A DNA stretch of 64,000 bases from a virus: the IMG/VR virus record IMGVR_UViG_3300031976_000907, positions 1 to 64,000 of that record; one strand, 5' to 3'. The translations under genes were made by a program, and so were the position numbers. Shown here in pieces: positions 58,844 through 64,000 of the stretch. Every line of letters begins with the position of its first letter. Position 1 is the stretch's first letter. The notes beneath the pieces are model-generated. The model was given only the letters and a program-made list of their open reading frames with translations, had not been told where the DNA came from and did not search any database.

Positions 58844-59380
58844 ATGAATTACACATCACCAGATTTTGGTTTGCAGAGCATGCAGAACTGGGGTAACTGG
58901 CAAGCACCAACGACACCAGCAATGGGCATGGACATGTCAGGCTGGAGTGCAGGTAACGTACCTGCGTATTTGTTAGCTGAGAACGGTTACCAAATGTCAC
59001 CACAGACATCATGGAACAGCTTTACTTCAGGGCTAAGCAATACACTAGGTGATTTTGGCTCAGGCGTATCTGAATTCATGAACGGTGACTTTATGAAAGG
59101 CGCTTTGGGTTACAAGGATGCAAACGGTGTACAGCAGCAGGGTTGGGGTGCTCCTCTACTAGGCGCTATCAGCGGCATTGGTCAATCTTGGTTGGGTATG
59201 CAGCAGCTAGATCTTGCACGTGATCAGTTTGCATTGAAAAAGGATTTGGCTATGACAAACCTTGCAAACCAACAGAAGCTAACGAATGCGTCACTTGAAG
59301 ATCGCCAGCGTGCACGTCTCGGTGCAAACCCAACAGGTTACCAGTCAGTTGGTGACTACATGAAGAAAAACGGAGTTTAA
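58844..59380 (+). CDS. Internal virion protein, T7 gp14-like style (N4 gp52-like position)
   Basis: 178 residues, Gly/Trp/Gln-rich with an amphipathic stretch (GWGAPLLGAISGIGQSWLGM, about 100-119) and a Gln/Arg/Lys-rich end LANQQKLTNASLEDRQRARL. Sequence style matches small ejection proteins. GAGG ribosome binding site. It sits with the next gene immediately upstream of the virion RNAP. Confidence 0.65.
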   Translation: MNYTSPDFGLQSMQNWGNWQAPTTPAMGMDMSGWSAGNVPAYLLAENGYQMSPQTSWNSFTSGLSNTLGDFGSGVSEFMNGDFMKGALGYKDANGVQQQGWGAPLLGAISGIGQSWLGMQQLDLARDQFALKKDLAMTNLANQQKLTNASLEDRQRARLGANPTGYQSVGDYMKKNGV

Positions 59381-59382
59381 TT

Positions 59383-60720
59383 ATGCCGATCACCTGGAAG
59401 AACATTAATGCTCCAAGCTTCACTGATGTGAACAGCTCAGCCGCAGCCGCAGCTAAGATGATTACAGGTGGTCTGGGTAAACTCGCAAGTACTGCTGAAG
59501 ACTATTCTCAAGGGCAACAAGAAGCATGGGAGCAGACTAAAGCAGCTAACACGCAAAACGTTCTTAATGAGGTTGCAGGACTGAATGATCTAGCAGGGTA
59601 CGACGCACTACAGCAGCGTCTTAACCCACAAGCTCTTCAGCAGCAGTACGGTGCACAGGTTGATACTTCTAAGATCTTGAGTGCATTGGGTCAGCGCGAT
59701 AATCAGTTAATGCAGGATGAGACTGATGCATACAACTACCAAAACACTTTGGCTGAGCGTACTGCCGCACCTTTGCGTAACCAGTTCAACGCACTATTGG
59801 GTGCTAACGACTACAAGGGCGCTCAAGCGTTCCTAGACGCTAACAAAGACATCATTCCGAACGCAGGCGAGTTGTATAACACACTTGAAACAAACCAGCG
59901 TGAAGACAGCGATTACAACTACACAACTGGTCAGCGCAATATGAAGGACTCTGCTGCGACGATCATTCAAGATGTAGCGCGTAATGTAGACGATGAATCC
60001 AAAGTGATGGGTGAGTTGGCTAGTCGTTTGAAAGAAGCAGGCGTTAGTGGTGCTGCTTACAATGCTGCATTGAACGAAGGTCGTCAGACTTGGGGCAGTT
60101 GGAACCAGTTAACTGAACAGCAACGACAAGAACAGTCAGCGCTTCAAGCATCAGGTGAACAGAACCTAGAAGTTCTTGGACGTGCCTTAGATCGTCAACG
60201 CGAAAACCTTAACATTCGCTTCAGTGAAGACGAGATCCAAGGTTGGATGAACGATGAAAATATTCAGCAAGCGGATGCCTATAGATACGTTGGTGAGAAT
60301 GCAGGTGAGTCGAGTCTGTTTACTCCCGATGATTGGTTTGCTGACGGTAAGCAAGGTGCTGAAAATGTGGTACCTGCCATGCAAGACCTTGTCAGCGAGC
60401 TAGAAACTAAACTGATTCGTAGTAAAAACCCACTTATTGAACAAACAGGTAATAGTATTCCCGGTGCGGTTATCAAACGTGCGTTTGATATGATCGGTAA
60501 AGACAAAGATGGGCAGACTTACATGTCTCAGTTTAAACGCAACCTTAAAAAGGTATGGGATCAATATTCATTGGCTCGTGCTGATATTGAAACGTTACGT
60601 GCATTTAATTATAACGCCGATCAAGCACGCACAGCTGCTGAATCTAAATTAGCGGGTGACTTAAGTGCATTAAAACAATTGCAGCGACAAACGATTATCG
60701 ATAATAAACGAACTAGGTAA
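59383..60720 (+). CDS. Internal virion protein (N4 gp51-like position)
   Basis: 445 residues, helical, Gln/Ala/Asn-rich (AQQLNP-type repeats), MPITWKNINAPSFTDVNSSA at the N-terminus as in many podovirus internal proteins. GGAG ribosome binding site 2 bp after the previous gene. Ends shortly before a terminator. Probably ejected with the virion RNAP. Confidence 0.65.
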   Translation: MPITWKNINAPSFTDVNSSAAAAAKMITGGLGKLASTAEDYSQGQQEAWEQTKAANTQNVLNEVAGLNDLAGYDALQQRLNPQALQQQYGAQVDTSKILSALGQRDNQLMQDETDAYNYQNTLAERTAAPLRNQFNALLGANDYKGAQAFLDANKDIIPNAGELYNTLETNQREDSDYNYTTGQRNMKDSAATIIQDVARNVDDESKVMGELASRLKEAGVSGAAYNAALNEGRQTWGSWNQLTEQQRQEQSALQASGEQNLEVLGRALDRQRENLNIRFSEDEIQGWMNDENIQQADAYRYVGENAGESSLFTPDDWFADGKQGAENVVPAMQDLVSELETKLIRSKNPLIEQTGNSIPGAVIKRAFDMIGKDKDGQTYMSQFKRNLKKVWDQYSLARADIETLRAFNYNADQARTAAESKLAGDLSALKQLQRQTIIDNKRTR

Positions 60721-60743
60721 TTAAAAATTAAATAGTTCATAAT

Positions 60744-60770
60744 AGCCCGTATATTTTACGGGCTTTTTTA
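60744..60770 (+). terminator. Intrinsic terminator before the virion RNAP gene
   Basis: AGCCCGT-ATATTTT-ACGGGCT followed by TTTTTATTTATT. Confidence 0.88.
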
Positions 60771-60792
60771 TTTATTCGAGGATTAATATTAA

Positions 60793-63700
60793 ATGAGCAG
60801 CAACAATCCTTATTCCCCTTTAATAACTCCCCCTACAAAAGAAGACGCAGTTAATAATGCATCCGTTGAAAAACAGAATATATTAACGCAGCGCGTTAAC
60901 CCTTTATCTCAACAAGAATTAATCCAGCAAAACGCTGACTCTATTCGTGCCCGTCAATATGAACAAGCGGTACGTGAATCAGATTCTTGGGTTACTGATG
61001 AAGGTTTGGATAGTTTTGGGGGAACGGTTGCTAACTCAGTTGCTGCTGCTGTTGAAATAGGGGTTCCTCGACTATTAAGCCAAACACTTGGTTTACTGCC
61101 TAATGCTGTCAGCGCCATGCAAATTCGTGGCGTGCCTGATGCTGCTATTGAAAGCTACAACAAGCAGATGGGCATTGATGGTATGACTCGTGAGCTTGAT
61201 CGTCAGCGCCGTTTGGCAATGGCAGACAGCATCATGGGCACACTGTCAGCAGATGATTACCAGAACCGTATGGCATTCTTGGATCAGAAAGCTGCAGAGA
61301 TCCCTACACTGCGTCCTGAAGAGAATGCTCTACTTGATCAAGTACTTCAGCAAGATGAAGGCCCATCGATTGATGAGTTCTCTCAAGAAGACACTTCAGC
61401 GCCAGCAGGTAACCCTGTTACGTATCGCTCTAAATTGAACGCTGCTCTTCGTTCAAGCAATGCGGCAGCTGAGATTGATAAGTTCTTTATGGAAGATACG
61501 ATTGTATCTGGCATCTTCAACGACTCAAGCCGTAAAGATTTAATCTCTGAAATAGAGACTGCATGGAATATTAACAGTACTGGCTTTGATAAAGCTGATG
61601 CTGCTGAAGCCAAAGGTAACTACGGAGAAGCTACTTGGGAAGGTGTTAAAACCTTAGCAGGTTTAATTGCAGACGGTGGTTCAGCTATTGCAAGCAATCC
61701 TGGTGCATCTGTTGAATACGCAATGGAGAATGCTCCACGGTTATTAACGGGCTTGTTTGGTAAGAGTGCGCTGGCGCTAACGAATACTGGTTACGCGATG
61801 GATACTTACCGTCGTGGTCTTGAAGCTTACCAATCTGAAAATAACGGCAACCTTCCTGATAAAGATACTCAGGGCAAAATGCTGATGTCAGCGCTTGCAG
61901 CTGGCGGTGTTGAAATGGTGGCAGACTCGGCGCTATTGAAAGCAGCGGGTCTAGGTAAAGCAGCACCTAATCCAACACAAACATTGAAAGGCGCGTTACT
62001 AAGCAGGGCTACAACACCGGTTACATCAGGTATTGGTGAAGGTGTTACTGAAGGTATTCAGACTGGCTTAGAACAACTTGCTGAAGGTAAGTCACTGGAC
62101 GAAATTGATGGTGGTGAAGTCTATGCTGGTGCAGTTATTGGTACAGCTGCAGGTGGTGCTACAACAGTTCCAGGATCTGCATTAGGCGCAGTTGGTGACA
62201 CAGTTCGTAAGACAGCGATAGAGCCGCTACAAAAGCGTGCAATTAAAGCTGCAGCTGAACAGCAAGTCGAAGATGCTAAGAACGCTGAGATCGATGAAGC
62301 CATTAATACAGCAATTGGTACTAAAGTACCAAGTCCAGTTATTAAATCTACTTCTGAAGGCGAAAATCAGTCTGATTTTGCAATATCAGATGTGCTCTCT
62401 AGAATTGCCGCCCGTCATAAATCTGTCACACAGCCTTCGGAAGAGGGTAGTGAGCCAAATCTAGAGGAGGGTAAAAAACTTGTTACAGCAGCACGTCAAA
62501 CGATGGTGGCTGCACGTAACAAAGCAGAGCAAGTCTCTGATCAAATTGATGCCCTCGATAAGCAGTACGAAGGTACTGAACTACCTGCCGACGTTGCCGA
62601 ACAACGTGAATCGCTTATTAGGGAAGAAGAAAGCCTTCAGGCTGAAGTCTCTGATAACGCGCAAGCCTTTAAAGATCTTGTTGCTGCACAGAACAGCCTG
62701 ACCAGCACAGAAGAAGATGTGAATACTGTAGTCAACGCAACGGAGCAGACTCAGCAGTTCAAGATCGCAAAACAACAAATAATTGACAAGACACTGAGTT
62801 CTATGGAGTCGGTTACGGTTGAGCAAGTAAGGAATGTACTTGATAAAGCCTCAACACTTCTATCAGAAGAAGAGCGTAACCAGTTAGAAAACTATGCAGA
62901 AACAAAGGAGCGATTAGACGCTGCTAAATCAGTTGATGAAGTAAACCAACTAATCATTGAAGGCGGAACAGATACAAACGGGCGAGTGTACAAAGGTGCT
63001 GAAGAGTACCGAGATGAAATTACACTGGCAGTCCAGACAGGCGATACGCGCAAAGCGCAGATGAGCCTGATCAAACTAAGAGAATTTACTGAACGACATC
63101 GTGCGAAAGCCAATGCGTTTAAGAAAGCGTTTGCCCCGTATGCAAGAGCACGTACTCAAGCAAGCAAGCTAGCCCCGACCAAGGAAGAGCTTGATGCAAA
63201 ACAATACGTAGAAGAGAACTTCCAAACGCAATCTGGCAAGGCTTACGATGTAGGATTTAATTTTGGATCAATTGCACAAGCTACTGTGTACGAAGCGTCA
63301 GCCTTAGAAGCAACGTTACGTGAAGCAGAAGCATTGGTTCAAACTAAGAAAATAGATGATGTAACAACTGAAACAGAGACAGCCGCTGATCCATTAGTGA
63401 CTGAGGATACTTCAACGACACCCGACGCCAATCAAGTAGTCGAAGAAGCATCCCAGTCTCCTCAGCAAACTGAGGAACTTATTCCAGAAGAACAAGCGGC
63501 TGAAACTTTACAGGAACCGACAAGTAGTCAACAAGAGACTAATTCTCAAGAAGGTACTGTAGATGAAAATATTAGTCAGACCAGTAATGAAAGTGCTGTT
63601 AGTGGGTTAGTACGTCCAATTTCTGACGAAAGCATTGAACTATCTGCTGATCAAAAAGTTGAACAAATCAACATCATAGATCGCAGTTTTAAAGTCAAAA

Positions 63701-64000
63701 ATATTGTAGGCAGTGTGCTACATGGTATGCAGAACTTAGCTGAAACATTAGCTAAGTCTCCCCAAGAAGCACTTAAGTACCTTGAAATAGATTCACTTAC
63801 AACCAAGCAAGAAGCGGCAGTTGCGCATTTTGCGGCATTTGTACCACAAGTGAGTGAGGCATTAAGTTCTATATTTGAGCCTAGCAAGTTCACTGTACGT
63901 AACTACATGAACAATCTTGTAAACGAAGATGGTTCATTACGTGACGGTGTCACTGAAGCGATTGCAGCAACGGTGTACAACTGGGCAGCTACTCGTTCAA
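60793..64000 (+). CDS. Giant virion RNA polymerase (N4 gp50-like), N-terminal part only
   Basis: Uninterrupted frame from ATG 60793 (GAGGA upstream) to the window edge, 1069 codons seen. By position and size it matches N4 gp50 (about 3,500 residues), whose polymerase domain lies roughly in residues 1000-2100, so the catalytic motifs should start just beyond the window. The visible part has amphipathic, membrane-like segments (LTGLFGKSALALTNTGYAMD about 316-335; VIGTAAGGATTVPGSALGAV about 450) and long helical stretches, as expected for an injected protein. It would transcribe the three early operons. Confidence 0.82.
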   Translation, partial: MSSNNPYSPLITPPTKEDAVNNASVEKQNILTQRVNPLSQQELIQQNADSIRARQYEQAVRESDSWVTDEGLDSFGGTVANSVAAAVEIGVPRLLSQTLGLLPNAVSAMQIRGVPDAAIESYNKQMGIDGMTRELDRQRRLAMADSIMGTLSADDYQNRMAFLDQKAAEIPTLRPEENALLDQVLQQDEGPSIDEFSQEDTSAPAGNPVTYRSKLNAALRSSNAAAEIDKFFMEDTIVSGIFNDSSRKDLISEIETAWNINSTGFDKADAAEAKGNYGEATWEGVKTLAGLIADGGSAIASNPGASVEYAMENAPRLLTGLFGKSALALTNTGYAMDTYRRGLEAYQSENNGNLPDKDTQGKMLMSALAAGGVEMVADSALLKAAGLGKAAPNPTQTLKGALLSRATTPVTSGIGEGVTEGIQTGLEQLAEGKSLDEIDGGEVYAGAVIGTAAGGATTVPGSALGAVGDTVRKTAIEPLQKRAIKAAAEQQVEDAKNAEIDEAINTAIGTKVPSPVIKSTSEGENQSDFAISDVLSRIAARHKSVTQPSEEGSEPNLEEGKKLVTAARQTMVAARNKAEQVSDQIDALDKQYEGTELPADVAEQRESLIREEESLQAEVSDNAQAFKDLVAAQNSLTSTEEDVNTVVNATEQTQQFKIAKQQIIDKTLSSMESVTVEQVRNVLDKASTLLSEEERNQLENYAETKERLDAAKSVDEVNQLIIEGGTDTNGRVYKGAEEYRDEITLAVQTGDTRKAQMSLIKLREFTERHRAKANAFKKAFAPYARARTQASKLAPTKEELDAKQYVEENFQTQSGKAYDVGFNFGSIAQATVYEASALEATLREAEALVQTKKIDDVTTETETAADPLVTEDTSTTPDANQVVEEASQSPQQTEELIPEEQAAETLQEPTSSQQETNSQEGTVDENISQTSNESAVSGLVRPISDESIELSADQKVEQINIIDRSFKVKNIVGSVLHGMQNLAETLAKSPQEALKYLEIDSLTTKQEAAVAHFAAFVPQVSEALSSIFEPSKFTVRNYMNNLVNEDGSLRDGVTEAIAATVYNWAATRS

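Overview
The window is almost the whole genome of a tailed phage of the N4 type (Schitoviridae-like podovirus), seen in its extrachromosomal or virion form. The diagnosis rests on several independent signatures. There are two adjacent genes for a split T7-like RNA polymerase (matching N4 RNAP1 and RNAP2). A giant reading frame for the virion RNA polymerase runs off the right edge. The replication block (family A DNA polymerase, SF1 helicase, primase-helicase, N4-type SSB) and the order terminase, connector, tail genes, portal, major capsid, internal proteins, virion RNAP also fit N4. A marine gammaproteobacterial host (Vibrio or Alteromonadales relatives) is my guess from the cyanophage-like tail modules and the tRNA-Leu-like att core; the host is not shown directly.

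Layout. Left half (1-26858), leftward: at its right-hand start three tiny early operons (25.5-26.9 kb) each begin with a copy of a hairpin motif, CCnnACCTRMGCGACAGC, which I propose is the promoter for the injected virion RNAP. Leftward of these lie RNAP1, small proteins, RNAP2, an HTH protein fused to a domain resembling the alpha C-terminal domain of bacterial RNAP, the MoxR ATPase/VWA pair, helicase, DNA polymerase, small regulators (DksA-like zinc finger, HTH-Phd fusion), a MazG-like nucleotide hydrolase, a metallophosphoesterase, thyX, then a lysogeny-like module (6.3-9.3 kb), and finally nuclease, primase, RecA-like ATPase, SSB and a RuvC-like resolvase.

The lysogeny-like module is the most unusual part. 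It holds a complete tyrosine integrase, an AlpA-like and an Xis-like small protein, a winged-helix regulator or Rep-like gene with two palindromic operators, and a textbook attP: a 20-bp core with the exact geometry of a tRNA 3' end, flanked by GGACGTCA arm repeats. Characterised N4-like phages are regarded as lytic, so this genome looks like a temperate, or formerly temperate, N4-like phage. Because attP is intact and phage genes continue on both sides, the sequence is not an integrated prophage.

Right half (27224-64000), mostly rightward late genes: small and large terminase, connector, a long adsorption cassette (27-50 kb) with BppU-like, repeat-rich, glycine-rich, TolA-like coiled-coil and lambda-J-like fibre proteins, two tandem 2OG-Fe(II) oxygenases, two small membrane proteins, and an embedded leftward lysis/metabolism operon (PhoH, glutaredoxin, MazG-like, M15 endolysin, 3-TM holin). 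Then follow portal, scaffold-like protein, major capsid protein, internal virion proteins and the start of the virion RNAP. Most transcription units are closed by intrinsic terminators, many placed directly in front of the next ribosome binding site. No rRNA, complete tRNA gene, CRISPR array or insertion sequence was found.
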